Below are positions 1 to 11,485 of a stretch of 64,000 nt of DNA, piece after piece. The position numbers and the translations under genes are program-made. This DNA is from Ligula intestinalis (Eukaryota > Platyhelminthes > Cestoda > Diphyllobothriidea > Diphyllobothriidae). The stretch covers positions 51,723,174 through 51,787,173 of the forward strand of contig JAYGXS010000005.1 in NCBI GenBank assembly GCA_036362985.1. The letters run 5' to 3'. How positions within the stretch are numbered: position 1 is the first letter of the stretch; the number at the start of each line of letters is the position of its first letter. The notes beneath the pieces are model-generated. The model had not been told where the DNA came from, did not search any database, and worked only from the letters and a program-made list of their open reading frames with translations.

Positions 1-975
1 TATAAAGGCTAGTTCTAATCTTTGTAGTCTTAACATTTCTAAGGATAAATCCGGTGGTTCGGCGGGCTTTCGAGACTATTAAGGCCCAATGCTCTGACAA
101 ATTGAGTTTATTAGAGAAGGATATGCCTTAATTCTTGATAACTCCTGGGACATTTAGTTCGTGGCCGTCTATGCTTAATTACGGTTGATGATCGTCGCCA
201 ACAACCATAACAGAACATTTGTGCCATGAAAGGGTGAGGCACCATGTGCAACACCACTGGGCGAAGGCCTGTAGATCCTTTTTTATCACCTCGAGCATGA
301 TGTTGCGATCTGCCGGTTTATATCCATAAGCGACTTTTAAATCATCAGCGTAAATGAAGGGTCTACCATACTCAAAACAATCTGAAACGTCGTTGACAAA
401 CAGGCAAAATAGGAGCGGACCCAGTACACTACCCTGCATAACTCCACTCCTCACCTACGTAGGGTTGGAGATAACATTGGAAATATTTACTTGTTGCGTG
501 CGAGCATCCATATAGGAAGATATGAAGTTCAAAGGCTTGTAACCTATGCCGAAAAAGGCCAGTTTCAGAAGGAGGAGGTTATGATCGACCCGATTAAAGG
601 CCTAGGTAAAGTCAAAATAGCCGTTATAAATGGCAAAACCGCTGTCTCTAGATTGCAGCACATAATCAAAGAAAGAGAGCTGGCAGGTGTCACAAGATCG
701 TTTTTCGAGAAAGCCATGTTGAGCTATATTAAGCAGTTTGTTTTCTGTCAAGTGACGCATCATCTTTCCTTTGATCAAGGTCTCCAAGATCTTCGAGGCT
801 ATGGGAAGTGTATTTATTTGCCTAAATTTGCCGAATGACGTTGACCGCTCATGAGTGCGAATAGGTGTTATGTGCGATTTATTCCAAAACGAAGGAAAGG
901 TTTCGCTCTCAAGAGCACGATTAAATACCTTACAAAGAATAGACGGAAAGATATCATTCGCTTCAGCTTCTAGGA
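1..975 (-). mobile_element. CR1-like LINE family A, RT fragment (copy A1)
   Basis: Read on the minus strand this is the reverse-transcriptase part of a CR1-like non-LTR retrotransposon. The fingers segment lies at about 787-602 and the palm at about 454-179. The palm shows the QGSVLGPLLF block and the catalytic YADD box. The frame is broken by a TAG inside the conserved FDF-T-(K)-AFNRVDHN block near 600-605 and by frameshifts near 480-600. The whole segment is nearly identical, in inverted orientation, to 10050-11030, and that copy has the same TAG. It is a dead element. It begins exactly at the window edge, so its C-terminus is not visible here. Confidence 0.9.
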
Positions 976-1019
976 AAAGATTGAAATGATTTAGGTCTTA
1001 GCCATTCTGATGCTCAAGA

Positions 1020-1560
1020 CTTATCCACACCCTTTTAACAAATAGCACCAAAAGCCAGTCAATTACGTGGTTTCATGAGTAAAACTTTCACATCGATTAC
1101 ACCCAAGGCTCAACTTTATAGAATGTATGCTTTACCCATTCTAGACAACTACTCAATATTTTTCGGTACCATGACATCAGATTAAAAACAGAAACTAGAA
1201 AAATAAAAAACGGTTTGCTCCATTTTTTGTCGAAACGCGAAGACACCCAAGATTCCTATACAATAATGTACAATCGACTTGGGCTTAAACCCCTCTGGCA
1301 AAGGAAACTCCAAGTTTTCTAAATTTCCTACTTAAAGTAACAAATGATCGTACTTTCCTCAGCAATACTATGTTAACACACTGTAATTGCTCCCGTCCCA
1401 CTAGAAACAACGAACACACGATAGATTACCCTAAAGCTAGAACAGCCAAACGATCAAATTTATGCACCATAAGATATACGATCATACGGAATGCCATACT
1501 CAACGATATTCGTAAAAGTCAGCATAGTTGAATTAAGAAGAAATTCCAAACAGTTCTTCT
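1020..1560 (+). mobile_element. Decayed LINE RT C-terminal region
   Basis: On the plus strand a heavily mutated RT thumb and C-terminal region can be followed through several frames and stops. The block reading AQLYRMYALPILD near 1110-1145 matches the LKLYRMYVLPILEYC block of the better-preserved family Y copy at 54.7 kb. It is joined tail to tail with copy A1. There is no intact coding potential. The assignment to family Y is by shared residues only. Confidence 0.65.
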
Positions 1561-2290
1561 CAAATAATAACACCCACATATTTTTGATAAACTAGGACAC
1601 CTTGCCAACAACTCCCTCAAAACCGAATTCGGGCCAAAACAGGTATGATACCCGAGGAATGTTGTCACACATTGTACGGGGCATCTAACCGGCGCTAAGC
1701 AGCACCCATAATACGCCAGCAAGGCTGAAAGGGAATAATTGTGCCCTCCCTCCTTTTTTCAGTCGTTAAAAAGTAAAAAAAATTAAGGCTAAGAAAATGT
1801 TATGCATTCCAATGTTCTTTTGCTAACCTCCAAAATTCATGTCGAATTCTATCAACGAAAAAAAAATTCTCTTTAACTATGCTCAACTATCTATTTTTTT
1901 CATATAACGTATCAGAAGTATGAATGTTAAGCGTGTTTGCGCAAGATATATATCTTACCTATATTAGACAGACGACAAAGGAAAGGTCAAGCGTCTCCTG
2001 CCGTCGCCCTTGAATTCGCTTTCAAATTTTTCTTTTTTACGAAAATAATTTTGTATGGACAATGCTGTTCTGGTGCTAAAAAATATAAATTTCAAATGGT
2101 GATGCTGCTTAGCAATCAGCTTCTAGCTGCCTCGACCCGCCTGAAATATCTGCAAGGTTCCATCTTTTAATCAAAATCGTTCCGATTGACAAGGATTGTG
2201 ATCTCTGTATCGGGGACATCCATACATGCAGATGGTGCGATGCGCTCAGCTGTTTATGTTCACCCTTTAAACTGACCGCGGCTAAATCGA
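1560..2290 (+). repeat. Dispersed repeat shared with 53.7-54.3 kb (LINE 3' UTR-like)
   Basis: This non-coding stretch aligns by eye along its length with 53679-54300 (shared blocks at about 1580-1640, 1740-1930 and 2180-2290). In both places it is followed directly by the foldback-tailed repeat. It is therefore probably the 3' non-coding part of one larger retroelement rather than unique DNA. Open frames inside it are not conserved between the copies. Confidence 0.6.
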
Positions 2291-2597
2291 ACCTAGTTAA
2301 ATAAAAGGACAGATTTCCAGACCCAACGTATTCTTACTATGAAACAGTAACACGTATAATGCTATAGTATTCCATTTTTGGTAATATTGCACCTTTGAAG
2401 TCAGGTTTTTTCCCTTAAAACAAACCCCTTATTTCGCAGACTACTGATCTAGCATAAGACCAAACCAGAGCCAATAGTGACTGCAAAAGATGGGGGCTTT
2501 TCCCAGGTTTTTTCCTGCCTTCCAGGATTTTGACGGCACCGAAGATAGTAATAAATCGCATATTGGATATGTGCTTTACAAAAAACCTGATTATTAA
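2290..2597 (+). repeat. Foldback-tailed retro-repeat (FB family), copy 1
   Basis: Two complementary arms (about 2402-2446 and 2474-2516) can fold into a long hairpin. They are followed by a conserved 3' block (TTCCAGGATTTTGACGGCACC, then GTGCTTTACAAAAAACCT) and a short TTA-rich tail. The same unit recurs at about 11.3, 17.7, 20.9, 22.1, 25.5 and 54.4 kb, and 5'-truncated at 9.24 and 52.74 kb. The tail and the truncations suggest movement by reverse transcription. No protein is encoded. Confidence 0.7.
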
Positions 2598-2639
2598 CTG
2601 CAGCTTAGACTTTTTGAAACAGTCCTGCATGTAGGCAAA

Positions 2640-3430
2640 TAATGATCCACCCTATTCTACGATCTAAATCAAACAGAAAGGCTCCATGCGAATACTTTTT
2701 CCCCAAATAAACTAATAAAGTACAAAGGCAGCCTAAGTATCCGCCCATAGCTTATCGACACGACCTTCCCATATGAGATAATTAAAATCAATTACGGCTT
2801 CAGTTAAAATAAAAGAGCAATGGAAGTAAAGGCTCGATAATAGTCGAATGTAAGTACCTGTTTCAACCACAGCACTGGACATTTGCATCACAAGTGATAC
2901 TGGTTAAGTCCACCAGGGTGCGGCTTGTCCTTGATTACTCCGTGATCGTGAATTCCTCGTTTTGTACATATCCACGCGTGTGACAGATAAGTTATCCAAA
3001 ATTAGGAAATTTTGGTCCATTCACCATTGACGGCGAGCGAAGCCCCACAAACCGATTTCATGTCAAACTTTCCATGACAAACTGTTGATCCATATTTTAA
3101 GTTGCCATCTTAGACGGATGAAGGTGAGCTGCCGCATGGGATCTGGGGTAGTATAGCAAACCCAGTCGGGATGACAACGGAAAACGTGTACAAATTAACT
3201 CAGTTATCGGTAATGACCATATTTTAATCCATTGTTGTCTTCCGCTTGCTTCTACGAAAATGGCTTGGACCGTACTTTAAGCCATTGTTGTCTTCCGCTT
3301 GCTTCTACGAAAATGGCCAGCACTGTTCGTACCTATCATGCATTTGACCTAGCGGATATATTTTTAATATACAACTTCATGGACTCACTTGATTAGCAAG
3401 AGCTTTCCTCCACGAACAGTGTAACAATTC
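2640..3430. other. Non-coding interval with a local tandem duplication
   Basis: No coding frame can be supported. The one structure seen is a 36 bp segment containing CATTGTTGTCTTCCGCTTGC, present at about 3229-3264 and again at 3283-3318, a 54 bp period. Confidence 0.5.
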
Positions 3431-5615
3431 TCGGTGACTTGATGACGGCAATTTCAAATAGCATTTTGGAATTCGTGCCGATAAAAATTGTTAAGCCTTA
3501 TACTTCGGACCCATTTTCTTATGTCTAGACTGAAGAAATTGCAAAGACAGTTGAAAGACCAGTCTACTAGTTCATTATCGGTGCACCTAAGAATCGCAGA
3601 GATTTTCGAATTAGCGTCTAAGATTCGTCTTACACATGACAAACATAGGAAATCTTGCGCACTCAGCGAGTTAAACTCTGAAAAATCGATTGCCCAAATG
3701 TTCCGTCGTTGGTCCTCCGCTAAACGAGGTCACGAAATCCTCCCTTTACTGAATGAAGATAAAACAATTGTGCTAGATGAGTCTGACAAGGCTGAACTGT
3801 TTGATGCATTCTTCGCAAAGTGTCTTATGATGGAATCCGAACCGGTCCCGTCGTCTCAATCATGCTCAGTCAATACTTTCAGTACCATAGATTTCGCCAT
3901 AGAAGTAATTCTCAAGCACCTTATCCGTCTGAAGAACTCAAAATCCTCGGGAACGGACAGTATTCTAAACTCATTTATCAAAAAAGTTAGTGAATCAGTC
4001 AGTATATTTAATGAAAAATAGGCTCGTGCCTTTGAACCCCCTATTTGTCACATTGAAATCTCAAGAATTAAAAACAATGTTAACAAGTTTTTAATCAGAA
4101 TAATATAGACGGTCACATGGTGCAGTGGTGTTTCAAGGTCAATTTGTCACATAGTTCACGTTGTGTTGTAGCATGTGTATATCAAGTCGGTGTTTGAATA
4201 TCTTCACAGACTGGGATACAATAATCTTCCTACTGGAAATAAAGTTTCTTCCTGTTGGAAATAAAGTTAAAACTTTATCGCATGTATGTTCTACCCATCC
4301 TAGAATACTGCTGTCCCTCTTTGGTCTAATGAATGCTTCTGACCTCGGTAAGATTGAAAATGTACAGAGGGTATTTACTCGCAAAATATTCGCTCTTCCT
4401 GGATCCACTATTTCTTTTACGGAGGGATATTAGTTAGCTAACAGGACAAATCTTTGGGTCAGAAGACTCGAAGCGGGCCTCTGTTTCCTCTTCCGCATTA
4501 ACTCTATCCCTAACCTTCAACGAATCAACGCTCTCATTCCCGCAGATACACCTTATGCCACTCGTAATTCGTCCAGGATAATTGACCCCCTTTAGCTCCA
4601 CTTTGAATCATTCTCACTTCTTTGCCTCCAAATATGCCTTCCTCTGGAATAATATTCCCCGCGAAATTAGGCTGTCGTCTAACTTAGCAGTCTTTAAAGT
4701 CACATTACGTAAACACTTTACTTCGGAAGATATAAAGTCCTTGTTATCCGTCTCAATCCAAAACACTCAAAGTTTGGATTTTGAAAAGGGTCCCCTGGTA
4801 TCTGAGGTGGTTATGTTTATATAACATTGTTTGCCATCTATGTCTATTTCTTCCTCTTTTGAGTGATATTTGCAACGATTTTTTATCCACTTCTCTATCC
4901 AGTCATCATTGCCATTTCTCCATTCTCCGTTTTACAACCCTTACCATAGGCTTCATGGACTTTAGTCATGCTCATGACGGTTCTGCTATTTTCGCCAGCT
5001 CGTCGCTGGACTCCACAGTCTACAAGGTCGCATTTCCGGCGTTTTGTTGATGATCGGGTGACCTCTGCCGTTCACTCTCTTGTCGACCCTGATGTCCGCG
5101 ATGGCCTCCTCAGGTCTCATCTCCCTGATGGTTGATCATGAAGCCAGTCGGGTGGTGTTACAGTGGCGAACGACAGCCTCTGCTATTATATGATTTATCC
5201 AATTAAAAGGAGCGTTCCCAACCCTCATACGTTCTCATCAACAGTCCTGTCTCATTTGCACTACAATCAATCCTCTCAACCAGCCCCTTCAATTTTGTGG
5301 AAGCCGTTTTTTTCTCCTACGTTTTGTTTTTTAAGCGGGGGTTCGCTGAAATCTGCCCCAGATTTAATGGTAGGGTTTATTTTCACTGCTTCCTCCTTAG
5401 TTCACCATGCGTTTCAGATAGTGTTAACTTCAATTTTAAAACGACGATAGGTTTGTGAATATGAATTAATCTACAAACAGTACTAAACGCTCCCTCTGCC
5501 TATGTGATTTTTTCACGGAGAGCAGCATTTATCAACTTTGTATTTGTTTTTCCACAGCACTAATTTGGCATTGACGAGGCCCTCCAGGCCTAAAATATAA
5601 AATGTATTTATTAAT
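3430..5615 (+). mobile_element. CR1-like LINE family Y, internally deleted copy
   Basis: The segment 3488-4021 reads as the linker between endonuclease and RT and the start of the RT, ending in a KNSKSSGTDSI block (the common SSGPDGI-type motif of CR1 RTs). The sequence then jumps to the RT thumb and C-terminus, which can be followed from about 4180 to 4824 in shifted frames. The catalytic palm is missing. A 3' UTR follows to about 5610, ending in a GGCCTAAAATATAAAATG motif and an ATT-rich tail. The same 3' end closes the copies at 14.1, 18.0, 56.0 and 58.4 kb. The element is non-functional. Confidence 0.85.
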
Positions 5616-5639
5616 TGATTAATTCGCCTCGGGAGGGTT

Positions 5640-7400
5640 ATTCCACGGGTCCGCGACACATTTAGAGAAAAAATATTCCGTTAATCCAATCGTCTTTGGG
5701 GTACATACAGTTTAAAGGGGTGTCCTCGGAGATAAGTTGTAGTGGCGAGATGGAAGAAGTCGTCACACATGAGGGTACAGTCAAAGCCACGCACGATACG
5801 GAAGGTTTGTATCCAATCTCCGCGTAACTGCCTATAACTCTAAGGATAGAGATTAAGATTATTTAGGCGGATCTCATATGGTAGTGAACCTTGGCCTCTT
5901 ACTAATTTTATTGCCCGCCGCTGCAACCTTTCAAATAAGTTATAATCCTGCCACATACACGGTCTCCGGGCTTCAATCGCGCATTCAAGATGTGGCCTTA
6001 TGAAGGTACCGAAGATCTTCGAGAAACAGTCTTCGTCAAAAACCGTGAATGCCCGCTTGAATGCGTTCAAAATTTAAGTTGCAGTTTTAGCCGCCTTACA
6101 ACATTGCGTAGAAGGTTTGAGCTTGTCTGTCATCCAGATGCCGAGATCTTTCTGTATTTCTGTTTCTTGGAGTGGGATTCCGTTAAAATGGTAGGGTCGC
6201 GCATCAAGGACCAGATTTCCATTTTCCAGGCGCAGCAGAGTGCATTTCTTCGAATTGAAGGACAGCAGCCATCTATGCGACCAATCGCTTAATCGAAAAA
6301 GATTTTCGTGGAAGTTATCTTCATCGGCAGCAACACTTGATGACCATCTTTATTTTTACATCATCTGCAAACACGGCACACTCACATTCTAACTGCTGTA
6401 CACAATCATTAACAAACAAGAGAAAGAGGGTGGGTCCGAGTACTGAACCTTGAGGGACTCCGCTCTCGAGGACTGTTGGCCTTGATTGTTGTCGTCCTAC
6501 ACCCACCGTTTGGAAACGACCAGCGAGGAAATTATCAATCCACTTAAGAAGTCTGCCTCCGATACCCATCAGTCTCAACTTATGCAGGAGATGTTAGTGT
6601 GGAACACCGTGGAAGGCCTTCCGGAAATCAATGTAGGCTGCATGTACGGTTTCTTTTGCATCAATTGCCCTTGTCCAGTTTTGCATCGTGTAAAGCCAGT
6701 TTGTAACGCATGACCTACCCCTACGAAAGCCATATTGCACCTCGGACAAGATATTGTGAGTTTCACAATATATCATCAATTGATTCTTGATGATCTTCTC
6801 CATTACTTTACAGCATATGGAGGTCAGACTCACGGGTCCGTAGTAATTCGCAGGTGCACGACAACCGCTTTTGTAAAGCAGTGTAATATACGCTAATTTC
6901 CAGTCCGAAGGAAGTATTCCAGTATAAAACGATTTCTGGCACACCAGTGAAAGGGGTGGAGCTAGCTCTCTAGCAAGTTCCTTGAGCAATTTGGCAGGAA
7001 TTTCATCTGGACCCGGAAATTTACATTACTTTAAGCTTTTTAGTTCTTGAAAAATCGTCTCTTCTTCAACCAAAATATTCCCAATATTTGGGGCTTCCAC
7101 GACCTCATTAACAGTTGCAACGAAAGTAGGTTCTATGGTGAAGACCGATTGAAAGAACTCAGAAAAATGTTCTGCTTTGTTTTTACAGTCAGAAATTTCG
7201 TGACCATCATCATTTTGCATTACAGGAATCGGGTTTATTTTACGTGTGCTTTTCCGTGAATAACTGTAAAGCAACTTTGGATCATTGACAGCTCGACGAA
7301 GTAGATCACTCTTAAAGTCCCATCGTGCTTTGAAAACCATTTTTACCTTGTTCCGCTGGATTTTGTACTGTTCAAAATCTTCGTTGCGGCTTCAGATGGA
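5640..7400 (-). mobile_element. CR1-like LINE family X, RT region
   Basis: On the minus strand, in order: the pre-RT linker (7340-7026), RT fingers (6989-6594, with YKSGCRAPANYYGPVSLTS, YGFRRGRSC and FRKAF), RT palm (6578-6321, with the GVPQGSVLGP block and the FADD catalytic box) and the C-terminal region (6070-5640, with FIRPHLE, LFERLQRRA and YEIRLNNLNL). Frameshifts between these blocks break the ORF. The last readable block near 5640-5690 is the conserved FFS...WN.P motif at the protein end. The endonuclease half is absent, as expected for a 5'-truncated LINE insertion. Confidence 0.9.
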
Positions 7401-7739
7401 AAACTTCTTCCAAAGCTTTCTTTTTTTATTGATCTCTCTTTTGCTAGCTATGTTCAGCCATGGAGGTCGGCTAGATACCTTGGGCACTGAAAGTGGACAA
7501 TGACTGCACATTAGCTGCAACAACCACTCCTTAAATGAATTCTAGCCTTTGGTGTCATCCTCGGAGAAAAGAAGACCCCAGTCTATTTGTGATGCCTTTA
7601 CTCTCATTTGTGAGAAATCACCTCGCCATACATGCAGCCTTGGTTCGTCTTCTGTAGGGGGTAACGAGTAAAAACCACAGTCCCACGAACGAATGGCATG
7701 ATCACTTCGACCTCGTGGAGATAGGCAGCGTACCTCGTC

Positions 7740-8690
7740 TATAGTGTCGGGATGCTTCGTTACTCGTAAGCTCGCACCAGATGCACCAGTGAGTCACAAG
7801 CAGAATATAGTTGTAAAAGGGGCTCCAGAGATAGTGTCAACAATAACACATGAACGAGTTGACGCTGATATGGACTTGGATTGAAACATGTCTGATGACA
7901 CGCCTGAAACCTGCATATCGGATCACGTGTCAAGCCCACGGGCTACACCATCGTCACTCAGCTTAAGTGACATTAGCGATTATCGGGATTTGCATCCTAG
8001 CACCACATCGTTGCTCGACTCTGCACAAGAAAGCGATGACCAAGAGGTTGACAAGATCAGAACTCAAAAGAGGCATAAGCCTAATAAGGCCAAACGGTTC
8101 ACGGGTTTGCACTCAGCTTACCCAATAACCAGTACATCAGAACCGAGTGTACCGGATAAAAGTGCTCCCTCTGACGAAACACGTGAGCTCGCAACATATG
8201 CCCCATTGATTCGCAAGCAGAAACTAGTTGTAAAGGGGGCCTCAGAGTCAGAGTCGTCAATTGCACAAGAGCGAATTGACCATGCCATGGGTCTTATGCG
8301 AGTTTTCGCCAAATCGTTGCTAAAACCAGGCAGGTCTTTCCCCATTCTTAAGGCACTTCGAAAGGGAAGGCTCCAACAGCTCTAGAACCAATTTCTCGGC
8401 CATGACCTCTTAAAGGTATTTTAGAAATTGAAGCACAGACGAAACTCTTGCTAGAGCGCAAACCATCCAAACGGAGTCTGCATTCGCAGGTTTTTTATCA
8501 GCCGGATTACGAGTTGAAAGAGCGGAGAAAGCTGAGACATTTATAAAAAGAGCTGGAGAAACGGAGAACCAATAGTGCGAAAAATCTCAAAATAAGAGAG
8601 GGACAAATAGTTCAAGTCAAAAGGACATCTCGCTGGTCAAAGCCGGTACCAGTGATGGCCTAGCTGTCCCGCAACCGAAACCTAAGACAT
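7740..8690 (+). CDS. LINE family A ORF1-like region
   Basis: An open frame from ATG 7888 to stop 8385 encodes 165 residues rich in Ser, Asp, Lys and Arg, with no recognisable fold. It lies directly upstream of the family A endonuclease, where ORF1 (the nucleic-acid-binding protein of CR1-type LINEs) would be. A block at 8188-8290 is a diverged repeat of 7770-7875, so the frame once extended further upstream and contained an internal repeat. The assignment is from position only; no RRM or zinc finger is visible. Decayed frames continue to the endonuclease at 8700. Confidence 0.5.
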
Positions 8691-8699
8691 TCCCTCTTA

Positions 8700-9650
8700 G
8701 ATTGGTCGTTTCAAATGCCAGATCACTGCTTAATAAAATGCCTCTGCTCCAGACTCTGGTTTTCGTCAACCACCCAGACATTGTTATGGTAACTGATACA
8801 TGGGCATCGGGCTTTGTAGCTGACTCTGAACTCTCTGTTCTAGGCTATGCATGCGTTCGGAACGATCGAATCAATGGTCGTGGTGGAGAAAGCTGCATTT
8901 ATATTAAGCAGCCACTCGCATTTCTCCCGTTGGACTATCCACAATTCACGGCGGTGAAGGACAGCTGCTGACTACGAGTTATTCTAAAAAATAAATACTC
9001 CTTACTTGTTGGCTGTGTTTATCGCCCACCTAATGCCAATGTGGACTACGATCTTTGTCTCTCGCAGGCATTTCATGCCGCAGCTGACTTGAATTTTAAG
9101 GATTGCTTGATTGCAGGCAATTTTAACCTTCCTGACGTGCAATAGTTTCCATCATCCGGTCCTTAAAATTTCGAGAACTTACTTGAGGCAGTAGATATCG
9201 GCATGTGGGATCAGGTAGTCGATTTTCCCACTCGAGGAGCAAACATAATAATAATGAGGTTTATTTGTAAAGCACATCTTTGGCGCCGTAGGAAATGTGA
9301 ACCACTTTCAGTGTCATCCTTTGACACACTTGGGAGTTCAGACCATCTCACAGTTGTTAGTGAACTGGAACTAGAGGCGGATGAAACCTTTTCCCAAAAG
9401 TATCGTTTTTATCATGACTTCCGATCAGCAAATATGGCGGACCTACTGGCACATCTAAACGCTCTCGACTGGTCTGTATTTTTCCAATGTTTGAATGTAA
9501 ATGCTTGTACCGATGCACTGTACAAAGTGGTGAATCAACTCATCCTCCACTTTCTCCCCCGTAAAAAAGCAATGCATGTCAAGGATGAAGTGTTCCTTCC
9601 TCTGTCTTTCCGTCGCAGGCTGCGTAAACTCTTTCTTCATTTGTATCGGT
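8700..9650 (+). pseudogene. LINE family A endonuclease (EEP) domain, broken
   Basis: This apurinic-like endonuclease domain would nick target DNA in the parent element. The readable motifs in order are NARSLLNKM, a MVTDTW block at about 8785-8810, GGESCIYIKQ, VYRPPNAN at about 9023, and GMWDQVVDFPT at about 9203, then LGSSDHLTV at about 9330 (the SDH catalytic motif). It is broken by TGA near 8971, TAG near 9145 and the insertion at 9243. Copy A3 at 28.6-28.9 kb, on the other strand, has the residue Asp in its DFNLPEVQW block that this copy has lost. Confidence 0.8.
9243..9288 (-). repeat. 45 bp 5'-truncated FB-family insertion
   Basis: The segment beginning ATAATAATAATGAGG and ending at TTTGGCGCCGT interrupts the endonuclease coding sequence of LINE copy A2. 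It is absent at the matching position of copy A3. It equals the reverse complement of the last bases of the FB repeat including its TTA-type tail (compare 52742-52800). Insertion of only the 3' end plus tail is the signature of target-primed reverse transcription with strong 5' truncation. Confidence 0.7.
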
Positions 9651-10049
9651 AAAACGACACTTTCGTTCTGCCCTTGATCACACTGATTTTTGAGCAGGCT
9701 AAGAAGCTCTCCGAAGAAAAGCAGATAGTCAATGAGTCCAATTTCGCAGAAAATCCTTCTCTAAATGTTACGAAACTCTTTTCGCGTACAGTAAAAGCGC
9801 AGAGGAAAACGCCACACCCCATACTTCAAGACGCCTCAAGAAATCCCATTGATGATGTTAACTTGACCGCCAATAGCTTCAATGCGTTCCTATCCAAAAC
9901 TTTTAGTAAAAGCTCGTTCACTGCACCTCCGGCTATTCGGGCTTGGACGGGTGCCGTCCTTGAAACCATAAGTTTTACCCTCTGGGACTTGACTGTAGAT
10001 ATTCGTCGTTATCGTCAATTTTATAGTCCAGGACCAGATGGCGTCCCAG

Positions 10050-11030
10050 TTAGCCTTCTAAAGGCTGCAGCGAATGATATATTTCCGTCTTTTCTTTGTA
10101 AGGTATTTAATCTTGCTCTTGAGAGGGAAACCTTGCCTTCGTTATGGAATAAATCGCACATAATACCTATTCGCAATCATGGCCGGTCAACATAATTCGG
10201 CAAATTTAGGCCAATAAATACACTTCTCATAGCCTCGAAGATCTTGGAGACCTTGATCAAAGGAAAAATGATGCGTCACTTGACAGAAAACAAACTGCTC
10301 AATACAGCTCAGCATGGCTTTCTCGAGAAACGATCTTGTAACACCTGCCAGCTCTCTTTCTTTGATTATGTGCTGCAATCTTTAGGCAGCGGTTTTGCTA
10401 TTTATAACGTCTATTTTGACTTTACTTAGGCCTTTAATCGGGTCGATCATAACCTCCACCTTCTGAAACTGGCCTTATTCGGCATAGGTTACAAGCCTCT
10501 GAACTTCATATTTTCCTATATGGATGCTTGCACACAACAAGTAAAAATTTCCAATGTTATCTCCAACCCCACGCATGTGAGCGGTAGAGATATGCAGAAT
10601 AGCGTACTGGATTCCCTCCTATTTTGCCTGTTTGTCAACGACGTTTCAGATTGTTTCAAGTATGGCAGACCCTTCATGTACGCTGATGATATGCAATTCG
10701 CTTATCGATATAAACCGGCAGATCGCAGCATCATGCTCGAGGTGATAAAAAAGGATCTACAGGCCTTCGCCCAGTGGTGTTGCACATGGTGCCTCACCCT
10801 TTCATGGCACAAATGTTCTGTTATGGTTGTTGGCGACGATCATCAACCGTAATTAAGCATTGACGGCCACGAACTAAATGTCTCAGGAGTTATCAAGAAT
10901 TTAGGCATATCCTTCTCTAATAAACTCAATTTGTCAGAGCACTGGGCCTTAATAGTCTCGAAAGCCCGCCGAACCACCGGATATATCCTTAGAAATGTTA
11001 AGACTACAAAGATTAGAACTAGCCTTTATA
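10050..11030 (+). repeat. Inverted repeat arm, partner of 1-975
   Basis: Reverse-complementing this segment gives 1-975 with only scattered differences. The last 20 bases before the gap are the exact reverse complement of the first 20 bases of the window. The stretch codes for the same RT segment of family A with the same premature TAG. Confidence 0.85.
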
Positions 11031-11130
11031 NNNNNNNNNNNNNNNNNNNNNNNNNNNNNNNNNNNNNNNNNNNNNNNNNNNNNNNNNNNNNNNNNNNNNN
11101 NNNNNNNNNNNNNNNNNNNNNNNNNNNNNN
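11031..11130. other. Assembly gap (100 N)
   Basis: Exactly one hundred N. The left flank ends in LINE RT sequence at the same base where the inverted copy at the window start begins, so a repeat-induced contig end is likely. Confidence 0.99.
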
Positions 11131-11269
11131 TTTGCCGACAACCATTGAAGGAAGACTGAGAACACTGTGTTTTTGTGTTATCCCTCTCCGTCTCGAACTA
11201 TTGTCCTTAAATGATATGCAACATTTCTCTTGCTGATGTGATCAACTGTACATATATTCCGTTTGTATC

Positions 11270-11485
11270 ATACCTTTTTAGTCAGGTTTTTTTCATTTTA
11301 AACAAACTTGCTTTCCCGCCCAGTATTGACAAATCACAAAACCTGAAACAAAAGCAATACTGGCTGCAACAAAGGGAGTTTTTTCTAGGTTTTTTCTGGT
11401 TTTCGAAGTTTTGGAAATAGCCCAAGAGGTGCATTACCAACTAATTGCCTATAAACTGGCATTATGAACATATGATTATTTTCTT
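11270..11485 (+). repeat. FB family, copy 2
   Basis: Same hairpin architecture as the copy at 2.4 kb: GTCAGGTTTTTTTC, then AAACAAAC, a central AATACTGGCTGCAAC, then GGGAGTTTTTTCTAGG and the conserved 3' block. The 3' part is the variant ending GGTGCATTACCAAC, shared with the copy at 22.1 kb. Confidence 0.65.

Larger units (their letters stand above)
7740..11030 (+). mobile_element. CR1-like LINE family A, longest copy (A2)
   Basis: This is the most complete family A element in the window: an ORF1-like region, then an endonuclease/exonuclease/phosphatase domain from about 8700 (SNARSLLNKMP, VMVTDTW, GCVYRPPNAN and an AGNFNLPDVQ block, where the usual Asp before FN has become Asn), then the RT linker, fingers and palm (YADDMQFAYRY). 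The RT runs to 11030, where a 100 bp gap begins. Several stops and frameshifts are present, and a TAG at about 10429 interrupts the FDFT-AFN block. A 45 bp foreign insertion at 9243-9288 splits the endonuclease end. The element is dead. Confidence 0.88.

Noticed and set aside
491..838. 115-codon plus-strand ORF
   Set aside because: It is the antisense of LINE RT coding sequence read on the minus strand.
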